This document shows, one piece after another, positions 1 through 11,472 of a stretch of DNA of 64,000 nt; positions within the stretch are counted from its first letter, which is position 1, and every line of letters starts with the position of its first letter. Made by a program: the position numbers and the translations under genes. Origin of the DNA: Roseovarius lutimaris (GTDB lineage Bacteria > Pseudomonadota > Alphaproteobacteria > Rhodobacterales > Rhodobacteraceae); assembly GCF_900115165.1 (NCBI RefSeq), contig NZ_FOVP01000015.1, forward strand, positions 1 to 64,000, written 5' to 3'. The notes under the pieces were generated by a model. That model was not told the DNA's origin. It saw only the letters and a program-made list of their open reading frames with translations, and did not search any database.

Positions 1-576
<576 letters not shown>

Positions 577-600
577 GGTGGCCTCCTTGATTGTCGTGTG

Positions 601-658
601 CGGTGCGTGACCTCACGCACCCTACGGGGGATGGTAGGGTGGGCCAGTGGCCCACCGC
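601..658. repeat. Composite palindrome (REP-like) between fusA and tuf
   Basis: Two perfect inverted repeats lie back to back. The first has arms 602-610 and 613-621 (GGTGCGTGA / TCACGCACC, 2-base loop). The second has arms 638-645 and 649-656 (GGTGGGCC / GGCCCACC, loop AGT). They are joined by CCTAC (621-625) and its complement GTAGG (634-638), so the whole unit is also symmetric. The layout resembles repetitive extragenic palindromes. It fills almost all of the fusA-tuf gap and could tune transcription or mRNA stability there. No second copy was noticed in this window. Confidence 0.6.
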
Positions 659-660
659 AG

Positions 661-2778
<2,118 letters not shown>

Positions 2779-2797
2779 GATGAATTGCCTCTAGGGT

Positions 2798-3271
<474 letters not shown>

Positions 3272-3280
3272 TTAATCCTC

Positions 3281-3652
3281 TTATTTCGGACGCTTGGCGC
3301 CGTATTTGGAACGGCGCTGTTTACGATCCTTGACGCCCTGAGTATCCAGAACACCGCGCAGGATGTGGTAACGCACACCGGGAAGGTCTTTTACACGGCC
3401 GCCACGGATCAGGACAACAGAGTGCTCCTGAAGGTTGTGGCTCTCACCGGGAATATAGGAAATGACCTCGAAGCCATTGGTCAGGCGCACTTTGGCAACC
3501 TTCCGCATGGCCGAGTTCGGTTTCTTCGGCGTCGTGGTGTAGACGCGTGTACAAACGCCACGTTTCTGCGGGCAACCCTGCAGGTGCTGTGACTTTGTGG
3601 TTCTGACTTTTGGCTGCCGCGGCTTGCGGATCAGCTGTTGGATCGTTGGCAT
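3281..3652 (-). CDS. rpsL: 30S ribosomal protein S12
   Basis: Decoding-centre protein of the 30S subunit. The ATG at 3650-3652 gives the canonical [10 protein letters not shown] start and 123 residues. An in-frame upstream start would add 13 unrelated residues and is rejected. Lys43 ([10 protein letters not shown]) and Lys88 ([13 protein letters not shown]) are both wild type; these are the positions whose mutation gives streptomycin resistance in other bacteria, so the allele looks streptomycin-sensitive. It is the first gene of the str operon. Confidence 0.98.
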   Translation of the reverse strand: MPTIQQLIRKPRQPKVRTTKSQHLQGCPQKRGVCTRVYTTTPKKPNSAMRKVAKVRLTNGFEVISYIPGESHNLQEHSVVLIRGGRVKDLPGVRYHILRGVLDTQGVKDRKQRRSKYGAKRPK

Positions 3653-3994
3653 TCCGGTTCTTTCCCCGTCTCTCAACACATGTGTCTGCACGCTCGCACG
3701 TGCGGTTAATCAAATACATATCGCGCGTCCGCAATACGCAAAGACCGCAATCGCACCCGGTAAAATTGGGTCCGACGCGGTGGGTTTCCAGAGGATCGGG
3801 GCACAGGCCCGGATCTTGACCACTTCAGTTCTGATATCGGCGACGGGGCGACCCCCAGTGCCGGGATGGGGCGCGTATATGGGGAGTCGCAGAGCTTGTC
3901 AACAGCCCGAACCGCGCTTGCACCAAAGCCCTCTCGGTGCGATGTATCCGACACGAGAGCGGACAACAAGGGCCGCCATCTGGAGCGATTTGCG
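3653..3994. other. Divergent intergenic region upstream of rpsL
   Basis: These 342 bases separate rpsL (minus) from a glycosyltransferase-like gene (plus) and must carry the str operon promoter, unless transcription enters from an upstream gene outside the operon. On the minus strand around 3715-3750 there are TTGCG(T/G) boxes followed by AT-rich TATGTATTTGATTAA, which could form a sigma-70 promoter, but spacing and match are poor. Short open frames on both strands show no recognisable protein. No RNA gene was recognised. Confidence 0.4.
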
Positions 3995-4813
3995 ATGCGA
4001 GTGATCGGAATTTGCCGGTTTTCCTATCCTGCCCTTGGCGGATTCAAGCGGATGCATGACACGATCGAGGATCGTGAGGCCTATTTATATGCGCCGGAGC
4101 GTATGGAATTGCGGTTTCGCCACTTCGAAACCCTGACCCTGCCGTCGATTGCCGGCCAGAAGCGCAAGGATTTCACCTTTCTGGTGCTGATCGGCGAAAG
4201 TCTTCCGAAACCTTACCGCGACCGGCTTTATGATCTGACCTCGGGGATTGAGCAAGTCAAGATCGTGGAAAGCGTGCCGATGCGCCACCGTCTTGCGATG
4301 CAACTTGCGATCAAGGAAGAGCTGGGCGACGACAAGACCGAATCAATCCAGTTCCGGCTTGATGACGATGATGCGGTCGGCGTCAACTTTGTCCGCAGCC
4401 TGCGCTGGTTCGTCAAGCAAAGCGCCGCGATGCGCCGGAAATGGCGCTATATGGCGATAGAGTTCAATCACGGCTATTCGGTGCAGCTCTCTGATCAGGG
4501 GATCATGGCCGAAGACGTGCTGACCCCGTTCTGGGCCTGCGGGCTGGCGGTTCTGTTTCGCGCAAGCGATCCGCGTACGGTAATGAATTTCGCCCATCAC
4601 AAGCTGCATCACAGCATGCCCACGGTGATCAATCCGACACCTTACATGTATCTGCGCTCAAAGCATGACGACAATGATTCCGCCGCCAATTACAAGACCG
4701 GCCCGTTGCATCCGCTCACAGACAAGGAACGCGCCCTTTTCAAGGCACAGTTCAACGTGGACGAGGACCAAGTGAAAGCTGTCTTTTCTGCGCCGCCCGC
4801 GCGCGTCGACTGA
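3995..4813 (+). CDS. Putative rhamnosyltransferase-like glycosyltransferase
   Basis: A 272-residue protein of the family annotated as putative rhamnosyl transferase. It starts MRVIGICRFSYPALGGFK and has an acidic RLDDDDAVG stretch at residues 121-129, equivalent to the metal/nucleotide-sugar DxD motif. The start is ATG 3995; an open frame continues upstream to 3866 but those residues look non-coding. The activity is inferred, and the substrate is not readable. Its 3' end overlaps the convergent EamA transporter by 62 bases. It lies 14 kb from the next glycosyltransferase and may act on lipopolysaccharide or exopolysaccharide. Confidence 0.75.
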   Translation: MRVIGICRFSYPALGGFKRMHDTIEDREAYLYAPERMELRFRHFETLTLPSIAGQKRKDFTFLVLIGESLPKPYRDRLYDLTSGIEQVKIVESVPMRHRLAMQLAIKEELGDDKTESIQFRLDDDDAVGVNFVRSLRWFVKQSAAMRRKWRYMAIEFNHGYSVQLSDQGIMAEDVLTPFWACGLAVLFRASDPRTVMNFAHHKLHHSMPTVINPTPYMYLRSKHDDNDSAANYKTGPLHPLTDKERALFKAQFNVDEDQVKAVFSAPPARVD

Positions 4814-5672
4814 CCTGCATTTCGCGGTAAAGGGTGAAAACCCCGCTTGTCACCACGATCCCTGCGCCGATCAGAGTAATGGTCTGCGGCCAGTCGCCAA
4901 ACACCAGCCAGCCAAGCGCAAGCGCCCAGATCAGGCTTGTATAGCGGAACGGTGCGATAAAACCGACCTCGCCCACCCGCATCACCATGATCGAAAAGAG
5001 ATACCCCCCGACGATCATAAAGGCCGCCCCGCCGGTCAAAAGCGCGGCGCGGGCATCGACCGGCGCCCAGGGGTCGGACAGGCTGGCTAGGCCAAAGAAG
5101 GTCATGATGAAAACCGAGGTGATCAGCGTTACCGTCATCGACGGCACCTCGCGCGACAGGCGCCGGGTGGCCATATCGCGCAGGGTGACAAAGGCCACCG
5201 CCGCCAGACCGTAAAGCGAATAGACATTGAAGCCCTCGGTGCCGGGCCGCACGATCAGCATCACCCCGACAAACCCCACGGCAATCGCCAGCATCCGCCG
5301 CCAGCCCACCGGCTCGCGAAAGAACAGGGCCGCCGCAAGCGTGATGGTCAGCGGCAACGCCTGCATGATCGCGCTTATATTGGCGATCGGCATGTTGAAA
5401 AGCGCGGTGACAAAGAAATAGGCCGAGCCGATTTCGCCCACCATGCGGAAAAACACCGGCCCCCAATCCGCACGCGGCAAAGGCCGCCCCAGAACCCCCA
5501 TGCGCCAGGCGATAATCGCCACCGCGATGGTGGTGAGCACGCCGCGCATGAACATCACCTGAAATAGCGGGATTTCCCCGGCAAGCATTTTGATCAACGC
5601 GTCGTTGAACGTGAAGGCCGCCATCGACGCCATCATCAGCAACGCGCCTGTAAGATTGTCCGAGCGGGTCAT
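4752..5672 (-). CDS. EamA/DMT-family inner-membrane transporter
   Basis: A 306-residue drug/metabolite transporter of the ten-helix EamA type, made of two repeated five-helix units. Hydrophobic segments alternate with short charged loops throughout, beginning TGALLMMASMAAFTFNDALI. The start ATG at 5672 is chosen because GGAAAACAGGCAG lies just upstream; an in-frame ATG at 5705 would add 11 residues without a good ribosome site. The substrate cannot be predicted, since the family exports amino acids, nucleotides and others. It is convergent with, and overlaps, the preceding glycosyltransferase gene. Confidence 0.85.
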   Translation of the reverse strand: MTRSDNLTGALLMMASMAAFTFNDALIKMLAGEIPLFQVMFMRGVLTTIAVAIIAWRMGVLGRPLPRADWGPVFFRMVGEIGSAYFFVTALFNMPIANISAIMQALPLTITLAAALFFREPVGWRRMLAIAVGFVGVMLIVRPGTEGFNVYSLYGLAAVAFVTLRDMATRRLSREVPSMTVTLITSVFIMTFFGLASLSDPWAPVDARAALLTGGAAFMIVGGYLFSIMVMRVGEVGFIAPFRYTSLIWALALGWLVFGDWPQTITLIGAGIVVTSGVFTLYREMQVSRRARAAQKRQLSLGPRPR

Positions 5673-5761
5673 TTCTGCCTGTTTTCCAGTCACCTGTCGG
5701 CGCATTGGACCCGGATCAGGGCGCGATGCAAGCAGAAATCCAAATGACCGGGCGGGCGCGC

Positions 5762-6541
5762 CTATTTGGCCAGGGCGCTGTGCAACGCAAGGTGGAGCGC
5801 CGGGTTGGCGGCGACCACACCATTCACCTGCGGCACCGGGTTGTTGAAGATAAGCGGCCCCGCCTTGCGGTCAGAGGTCTGCGCGCCCGCCTCGCGCAGG
5901 ATAAGATCACCAGCGGCGATGTCCCATTCCCAACTGGGTCGCAGGGTCATCATCGCATCATACTTGCCCTCGGCCACAAGGCTAAGGCGATAGGCCAGCG
6001 ACGGGCGATGGGCGCGCTTGAGGTCTGGCACGATGCCGCCAAGCCAGTTTTCTGCGGTGAAATTGGCTTTGGTCGCCAAGATAGAGGCCCCGGCAAGATC
6101 GGCCCGCGCGCCCGCGCGGATCGGCTCACCATTGAGAAAAGCCCCCTGCCCCGCAGCCGCGGAATAAAGCTTGTCGCGCAGCGGCAGATAGATCACGGCG
6201 GCCACCACCACGCCTTTTTCGGCCACCGCAAGCGCATGCGCCCAGGTCTCGGAGCCCTCGATAAAGCTTCGGGTTCCGTCAATCGGGTCAATGATGAATA
6301 CCCGATCATGGCCAAGCCGCGCGGCGGTGTCCTCGCTTTCCTCGGAGAGCCAGCCATAATCGGGCCGCGCCGCGCGCAGGCTCTCGGCCAGCATCGCGTT
6401 CACCGCCAGATCGGCCTTGGTCACCGGCCCGGTGCCATCCGGCTTTTCCCAGGGATCAATCGGCCCTTTGGCATGGTGCGTCGCGATGCGCCCCGCCTCT
6501 TGGGCGGCCTCGATCAACAGGCTCAGATCAGGTGCCGGCAA
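5762..6541 (-). CDS. Inositol monophosphatase-family phosphatase (CysQ-like)
   Basis: A 259-residue Mg-dependent phosphatase. The metal-binding motifs are complete: LSEESED (near 66-72), DPIDGTRSFIEG (near 85-96) and WEWDIAAGDLILREAG near 207-222. The family covers inositol-1-phosphatases and 3'(2'),5'-bisphosphate nucleotidases (CysQ). The SEES and DPIDGT form and the PmbA neighbour fit the CysQ-like group of Rhodobacteraceae, but the substrate is not certain. Its start overlaps the end of pmbA by 14 bases, so the two are probably translated from one message. Confidence 0.88.
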   Translation of the reverse strand: MPAPDLSLLIEAAQEAGRIATHHAKGPIDPWEKPDGTGPVTKADLAVNAMLAESLRAARPDYGWLSEESEDTAARLGHDRVFIIDPIDGTRSFIEGSETWAHALAVAEKGVVVAAVIYLPLRDKLYSAAAGQGAFLNGEPIRAGARADLAGASILATKANFTAENWLGGIVPDLKRAHRPSLAYRLSLVAEGKYDAMMTLRPSWEWDIAAGDLILREAGAQTSDRKAGPLIFNNPVPQVNGVVAANPALHLALHSALAK

Positions 6542-7874
6542 GCGTCAGCCCCTCGACCAGAATTGAGGGCACGACGCGGCTTAGATGGGCGCGCGCGTCA
6601 TTGGCGGGGATGATCGCCTTTAGCATCTCGGGCAGGCTTCCTGCGATGGTGCATTCGTTCACCGCATAGGTGATTTCGCCGTTTTCCACCCAGAACCCCG
6701 CCGCGCCGCGTGAATAATCGCCGGTATTGGCGTTGATCGTGGAGCCGATCATCGAGGTCACCAAAAGCCCGGTGCCCATCTGCGCGATAAGATCGTCGCG
6801 GCTATGCGGCCCTTGCGTCAGCGCGATGTTCCACGTCCCCGGCGAGGGCGGCGCGGACGTGCCGCGCACCGCGTTTCCGGTGGACTGCATACCAAGCTTG
6901 CGGGCATTCGCCAGATCAAGCGTCCAGCCCATGAGTACGCCATTTTCCACAATGCTGCGGGCGCGTGTCGGCAGGCCCTCGGCATCAAACGGACGCGAGC
7001 CGCCGATGCGGGGGCGATGCGGATCCTCGATGATCGACAGACCCTCGGGCAGGACAACCTCGCCCATTTTGTCGCGCAGCCAGGACGAGCCGCGCGCCAC
7101 CGACGCGCCATTGACCGCCGCCAGAAGGTGACCGATCAGAGTGCCCGACACGCGTTCGTCAAACAGCACCGGAAAGCTGCCCGTGGGCGGCTTGCGCGCG
7201 CCAAGGCGCTCTACCGCGCGCTCGCCTGCGATCCTGCCAATACCGGAGGTCGGGCGCAGATCACTGGCGAAGATCCGGCTGTCGCCATCATAATCGCGCT
7301 CCATCCCGGCGCCGGTGCCCGCAATCGCCACACAGGACAGGCCGGTATCGGTGCGCGCATAGCCGCCGGAAAACCCGTTGCTGGCCGAGATATGCACCGT
7401 CCGCCCGCTATAGGCGGCACTGGCCGATTGCACCTGTGTCACGCCACTCACGCCAAGCGCCGCCGCCTCGGCCTCTTGCGCCATCTGCGCAAGGGCATCG
7501 GGGGCGGGTTCGTCCGCCGGGTCACACAACTCCAGCGCCGCTATGTCCCACCTGCGCGCAAGCTGATCGGGATCGGCCAGCCCGACATTGGGGTCTGCGG
7601 GCGCCTCATGCGCCATGGCAACGGCCCGCTCTGCCAGGGTGGCAAGGGTTTCGGGGCGGGTATCAGAGGCCGAAACATTGGCCTGTCGCCCGCCGATCAA
7701 CACCCGCAACCCAATCTCGACCCCTTCGGCGCGCTCGGCCTGTTCAAGGGTGCCGCCACGCATGTCGATGGTGACCGAGCTGCCCCGAACCGCGATGGCA
7801 TCCGCCGCCCCGGCACCGGCCTTGAGGGCGGCCTCAATCAGGGCCTGGGTCAGATCGTTGAGGGGTTCAGACAT
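6528..7874 (-). CDS. pmbA: TldD/PmbA-family metalloprotease subunit (TldE)
   Basis: A 448-residue PmbA/TldE protein. TldD and TldE form a complex that degrades or matures small peptides in the cytoplasm; TldE itself is usually the subunit without the metal site. The C-terminal half carries the typical GLLVTSMIGSTINANTGDYSRGAAGFWVENGEI segment of the family. The start ATG at 7874 is preceded by AAGGAGAGCG; a longer frame from 7952 adds an Arg-rich stretch without support. It is the first gene of a two-gene minus-strand unit with the CysQ-like phosphatase. Confidence 0.92.
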   Translation of the reverse strand: MSEPLNDLTQALIEAALKAGAGAADAIAVRGSSVTIDMRGGTLEQAERAEGVEIGLRVLIGGRQANVSASDTRPETLATLAERAVAMAHEAPADPNVGLADPDQLARRWDIAALELCDPADEPAPDALAQMAQEAEAAALGVSGVTQVQSASAAYSGRTVHISASNGFSGGYARTDTGLSCVAIAGTGAGMERDYDGDSRIFASDLRPTSGIGRIAGERAVERLGARKPPTGSFPVLFDERVSGTLIGHLLAAVNGASVARGSSWLRDKMGEVVLPEGLSIIEDPHRPRIGGSRPFDAEGLPTRARSIVENGVLMGWTLDLANARKLGMQSTGNAVRGTSAPPSPGTWNIALTQGPHSRDDLIAQMGTGLLVTSMIGSTINANTGDYSRGAAGFWVENGEITYAVNECTIAGSLPEMLKAIIPANDARAHLSRVVPSILVEGLTLAGT

Positions 7875-7992
7875 GACGCTCTCCTTGTTGCGGCTCAGAG
7901 GTAGACCGCGCCGCAGGGTCGCGCAAGGGTCGGGCCTGCGAAAAGGCCGCAAGCGGTGCTTGCGGCCCGATCCCCCTGCAAGGCTGGCGTGA

Positions 7993-9519
7993 TTACCTCA
8001 GCCGCTGACCATTGGCCATAACATGGCCCTGTTCATTGACTTCAATCCGCGAGGTGAGCGTATCCTCCCCCTCGCCGGCAACGGCAAACATCCCCACCAT
8101 CATGCGCACGGTCATCGCCTGTTCCTGAGGCACAAAGCCCATGGCGATCAGCCGGTCCAAAAGCCCATTACCGCCCACCAGCTTGAGATCAACCGCCCCT
8201 TCGGGGGCCGGCACACCGCCAAAGCTTGTCAGGTCGGAATTGTCAAATGTGACCGCGCCATCGCCGGTCAGAATGGCCCCCGCCGCCGCGACAACCAGAC
8301 TATTGAGGTTGAGCGACTGAAGCTCGCCGGGCGTATCGCCGCTGGCGCCAAGGTCTTCCATCTGCTCGGCATTCAGAAGATCGACAAACAGCCGCCCCTT
8401 ACCGCTCAGATCAAAGGCAATCGTCGCCGGATCGCGCGGCAATTGGCCCGCCGGATCAAACACCGACCAGATCGTGTCGGACAGGGTGAAATCGCCAAGT
8501 TCCATCGCAAAGGCAAAATCCTGTGCCTCTTCGCCCTGAGACACCGGCATTTGCATGCGAACGCCGCTGCGCGCCATGCCAAAGGTCACCGGGAACGGCA
8601 GGTCGCTACCGGTGAGGGCGACGCTGATATCGCGCCCCTCGGCCTCATACTCAAGGCCATCGACGCCAATGGCGGAGCTGATTGAGCCACTTGCCGAGGC
8701 GGTGGTTCCCTCAAGCGTGTCGCCATCGCCCTCGATCCGATAGGCGGCGCCGGCATCCTGATAGGTCATGCCGCTGTCAAAGCGAAACCCGGCATCCAGG
8801 CTTGCGGCAATGTCGGTGTTGTCGATCTCTGGCGGCAGGCTGACCTCGCTGTCAAACGCGGTATTGGCAAATGATCCGGTGAGCGCCAGATGCCCACCCT
8901 CGGTCGGGTCGGTAAAATCCAGTTCATAGGTCACAGGGCCCGCCGTCATTTTCTGGCGGACATCGCGGGTCTCGCCTGCGTCAAGGCTTGTGCTGCTGCC
9001 TTTGATATTGGCGAGGGTGATGTTCGCCGCGCCAATATCAATCGTTTCGCCATCGACATCCAAAGCGTTCAGAACAAGCGAGATCGCATCAGCGGCGTAA
9101 TCATATTGCATCGCATCCGGCGTGCCCGAGACCGTCATATCCAGTTCGCTTTGCCCAAATTCCATCGTGGCGGTCGTGGTCTTGCCCGGCTCGACCTCGG
9201 TCACAAGGGCAATCGGGGTGGTATCGGGCAGGATGATCGACACGGTGCCATCGTCGTTCTCGGTCAGGTCCATCCGGCTCATGCGCAGGGTGGCAAATCC
9301 GGATGTGTCGGGCACACTCACTGTCATCGCGATATTGCTGATGGCAAGGGTATTTCCCGACTGTTGCTCGTCGCCGCTCACCTCATACCCGAAGGTGGCA
9401 AGATAGGCCTTCCAGTCCTGCCAGACCTGATCAGCCGTCACATCGGCCAAGGCCGCCGTGCCGGTAAACGCAAAAGAAACCAGCGTCGCCGAAGCGATGA
9501 GGGAGCGGAGAGCGACCAT
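7993..9519 (-). CDS. DUF2125-family exported protein
   Basis: A 508-residue protein with a clear Sec signal peptide (MVALRSLIASATLVSFAFTGTAALA, likely cut after residue 25) and a long beta-rich, acidic periplasmic body. Sequence style and the TADQVWQDWKAYL start after the signal match the alphaproteobacterial DUF2125 family, whose role is unknown. The start ATG at 9519 follows an AAAGGTG site; the longer frame to 9633 would place 38 residues before the signal and overlap the divergent SDR gene. Probably periplasmic or envelope-linked. Confidence 0.85.
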   Translation of the reverse strand: MVALRSLIASATLVSFAFTGTAALADVTADQVWQDWKAYLATFGYEVSGDEQQSGNTLAISNIAMTVSVPDTSGFATLRMSRMDLTENDDGTVSIILPDTTPIALVTEVEPGKTTTATMEFGQSELDMTVSGTPDAMQYDYAADAISLVLNALDVDGETIDIGAANITLANIKGSSTSLDAGETRDVRQKMTAGPVTYELDFTDPTEGGHLALTGSFANTAFDSEVSLPPEIDNTDIAASLDAGFRFDSGMTYQDAGAAYRIEGDGDTLEGTTASASGSISSAIGVDGLEYEAEGRDISVALTGSDLPFPVTFGMARSGVRMQMPVSQGEEAQDFAFAMELGDFTLSDTIWSVFDPAGQLPRDPATIAFDLSGKGRLFVDLLNAEQMEDLGASGDTPGELQSLNLNSLVVAAAGAILTGDGAVTFDNSDLTSFGGVPAPEGAVDLKLVGGNGLLDRLIAMGFVPQEQAMTVRMMVGMFAVAGEGEDTLTSRIEVNEQGHVMANGQRLR

Positions 9520-9647
9520 GATGACACCTTTCAAATTCGAATTCGGCCATAGCTTCGGCTGTCGCGCCGGTCGGGTCAAGTGGCGATCTGGCTGGAACTT
9601 GGGCAGGGCAGGGATTAAGTTGGGTGCAGACAAAAGAGGGGATGACC

Positions 9648-10397
9648 ATGACCATGCAGGGCAAATGCGTTCTGATCACCGGCGCCAGCAAGGGAATAGG
9701 CGCCGCGACTGCGCGGGTTTTCGCCGCCGCCGGGGCCAATGTGGCGCTTGCCGCGCGCAACGGCGATGCGGTGGCAGAGCTTGCAGGTGAAATAGGCGAG
9801 CGCGCCATCGCCCTCCCCTGCGACGTCAGCCGCTATTGGGAGGTCGAGGCGGCGGTCGCGGCCTGCCACACCGCCTTTGGACGGCTTGACGTGTTGATCG
9901 GCAATGCCGGGGTGATTGATCCGATTTCCTCGCTCGGCACCGCCGATCCCGAGGCCTGGGGCCATGCGATTGACGTGAATCTCAAGGGCGTGTTCAACGG
10001 CATGCGTGCGGCGCTGCCCGGCATGCAGGCGCAAGGCTCGGGCACGATCATCACCATAAGTTCCGGCGCCGCCCACAACGCGCTTGACGGCTGGAGCGCC
10101 TATTGCGCCTCCAAGGCGGGGGCGGCGATGCTGACCCGAAGCGGCGACCTGGAAAATCGCGATCACGGTATTCGTGTCATGGGCCTTTCGCCGGGCACGG
10201 TGGCCACCGACATGCAGCGCGAGATCAAGAAAAGCGGCATAAATGCCGTCAGTCAGCTTGACTGGTCCGACCACATCCCCCCGGAATGGCCCGCAGAGGC
10301 GCTTTTGTGGATGTGCTCGGCGGCCGCGGATGAGTTCATCGGCCAGGAAATCTCGCTGCGCGATGCGGATATCCGCAAGCGCGTTGGCCTGACATGA
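9648..10397 (+). CDS. Short-chain dehydrogenase/reductase
   Basis: A 249-residue classical SDR. It shows the Rossmann motif TGASKGIG at the N-terminus, NAGV, and the catalytic Ser (ISSGA) followed by Tyr-x3-Lys (YCASK). The start is uncertain among ATG 9642, 9648 and 9654; AGAGGGG at 9635-9641 best fits 9648. The stop overlaps the next gene by ATGA, so the SDR and the crotonase are translationally coupled and may act on the same acyl or alcohol substrate. The substrate is not readable. Confidence 0.88.
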   Translation: MTMQGKCVLITGASKGIGAATARVFAAAGANVALAARNGDAVAELAGEIGERAIALPCDVSRYWEVEAAVAACHTAFGRLDVLIGNAGVIDPISSLGTADPEAWGHAIDVNLKGVFNGMRAALPGMQAQGSGTIITISSGAAHNALDGWSAYCASKAGAAMLTRSGDLENRDHGIRVMGLSPGTVATDMQREIKKSGINAVSQLDWSDHIPPEWPAEALLWMCSAAADEFIGQEISLRDADIRKRVGLT

Positions 10398-11026
10398 GCG
10401 GCTCTGAGCGTGTCACGCTGACGCGCGATGGCGGGCTCTGGACAGCTACTCTCAACCGACCCGACAAGGCCAATGCCCTGACCGAGCCGATGCTGGCAAA
10501 GCTGGCCGATATTGCCGAGGCCGCGCAAGAGGCGCGGGTTTTTGTGCTGACCGGCGCGGGCAAGGTGTTTTCCGCCGGCGCCGATCTTGACGCGGCGCGC
10601 GCCGGTCTTGCCACCAGCCCGGAATGGGAACGCCTGTCCGGCGCGATTGCCAATCTGCCAGGGCTGAGCATCGCCGCGCTCAATGGCACGGTTGCGGGTG
10701 GCGCTCTGGGCATGGTTCTGGCTTGTGATATTCGTATTGCGGTTGAGGGCGCAGGCGCCTTTTATCCGGTGATGAAGCTTGGCTTTTTGCCGCAACCCAG
10801 TGATCCCGCGCGCCTTGCCGCGCTGATCGGGCCTGCGCGGGCGCGCATGATTCTGCTGGCGGGGGCGAAGATAAAAACCGATGAGGCGCTTGGCTGGGGC
10901 CTGTTCGACCGGGTGGTGCCACGCGACACCCTGATCGGGACGGCGCATGAGCTGGCGAGGGATGCGCTGGCCGCAAGCCCCGGTCATGCAGCCGCGATCA
11001 AACACCTTTGTCCCGGCATGCACTGA
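10394..11026 (+). CDS. Enoyl-CoA hydratase/isomerase (crotonase) family protein
   Basis: A 210-residue crotonase-fold protein, shorter than the usual 255-260. The oxyanion-hole segments FSAGADL and VAGGALGMVLACD are visible. The two catalytic glutamates of true enoyl-CoA hydratase are not seen: the first lies in a GGALGM context, and the segment that normally reads PE-x-x-LG is YPVMKLG. It is therefore more likely an isomerase, hydrolase or other crotonase-superfamily enzyme. The start ATG overlaps the SDR stop by four bases. Confidence 0.85.
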   Translation: MSGSERVTLTRDGGLWTATLNRPDKANALTEPMLAKLADIAEAAQEARVFVLTGAGKVFSAGADLDAARAGLATSPEWERLSGAIANLPGLSIAALNGTVAGGALGMVLACDIRIAVEGAGAFYPVMKLGFLPQPSDPARLAALIGPARARMILLAGAKIKTDEALGWGLFDRVVPRDTLIGTAHELARDALAASPGHAAAIKHLCPGMH

Positions 11027-11043
11027 CATTGCGGGCTGACGGC

Positions 11044-11093
11044 CATTTTCTTTTGAAAAGAAAATGTTCCAGAAAATTCTTTAAATTTTCTGG
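11044..11093. terminator. Twin hairpins between convergent genes
   Basis: Two perfect AT-rich inverted repeats. The first has arms 11044-11054 and 11056-11066 (CATTTTCTTTT / AAAAGAAAATG, one-base centre). The second has arms 11069-11078 and 11084-11093 (CCAGAAAATT / AATTTTCTGG, five-base loop). They lie between the stop of the crotonase gene and the convergent HNH gene and could terminate transcription from both sides. Confidence 0.5.
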
Positions 11094-11104
11094 GCTCTGC
11101 GTGG

Positions 11105-11404
11105 CTAGCGCTTGCGCCGACCGCCCGGTGTTTTCGAGTGGAAATCGGGCGGGCGTTTTGCGACCCAGGCGATGAATTTTGCCAGGCGCGGCTGCACGCG
11201 CAACGCGGCGATCGTGCTATAGTCGCGCGCCAATTCGGCCTCGGTCAGGGTTGCGTGTATCTCATTGTGGCAAATCTGATGCAATAAAACGGTCGCGCCG
11301 CCCTTGCCGCCCTTAAGTTTCGGCACAAGGTGGTGCAGACTTTGCCGCGCGCCCGGCGGAATGGCACGGTCACAAAGCGGGCAGATTGGTAATTCTGACG
11401 CTAT
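11105..11404 (-). CDS. HNH endonuclease-like protein, apparent ATA start
   Basis: The reading frame encodes about 99 residues with CPLC near the N-terminus, a Gln-Ser-Leu-His-His segment, and LLHQICHNEIH. These are the Cys and His/Asn/His residues of small HNH nuclease proteins. No ATG, GTG or TTG lies between the upstream stop (11417-11419) and the GTG at 11326, which would cut off the CxxC and first His. An ATA codon at 11402-11404 sits 7 bases after a good AAAGGA ribosome site, so it is either a rare ATA start or a mutated ATG. A GTG start at 11326 would leave a 73-residue non-functional protein. The target is unknown. Confidence 0.6.
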   Translation of the reverse strand: MASELPICPLCDRAIPPGARQSLHHLVPKLKGGKGGATVLLHQICHNEIHATLTEAELARDYSTIAALRVQPRLAKFIAWVAKRPPDFHSKTPGGRRKR

Positions 11405-11472
11405 GACTTGATCCTTTCATCCACTGCGGGCAAGAGGATGGCGCGCAGGGCGCGAAAGACAAGAGGTATGTG

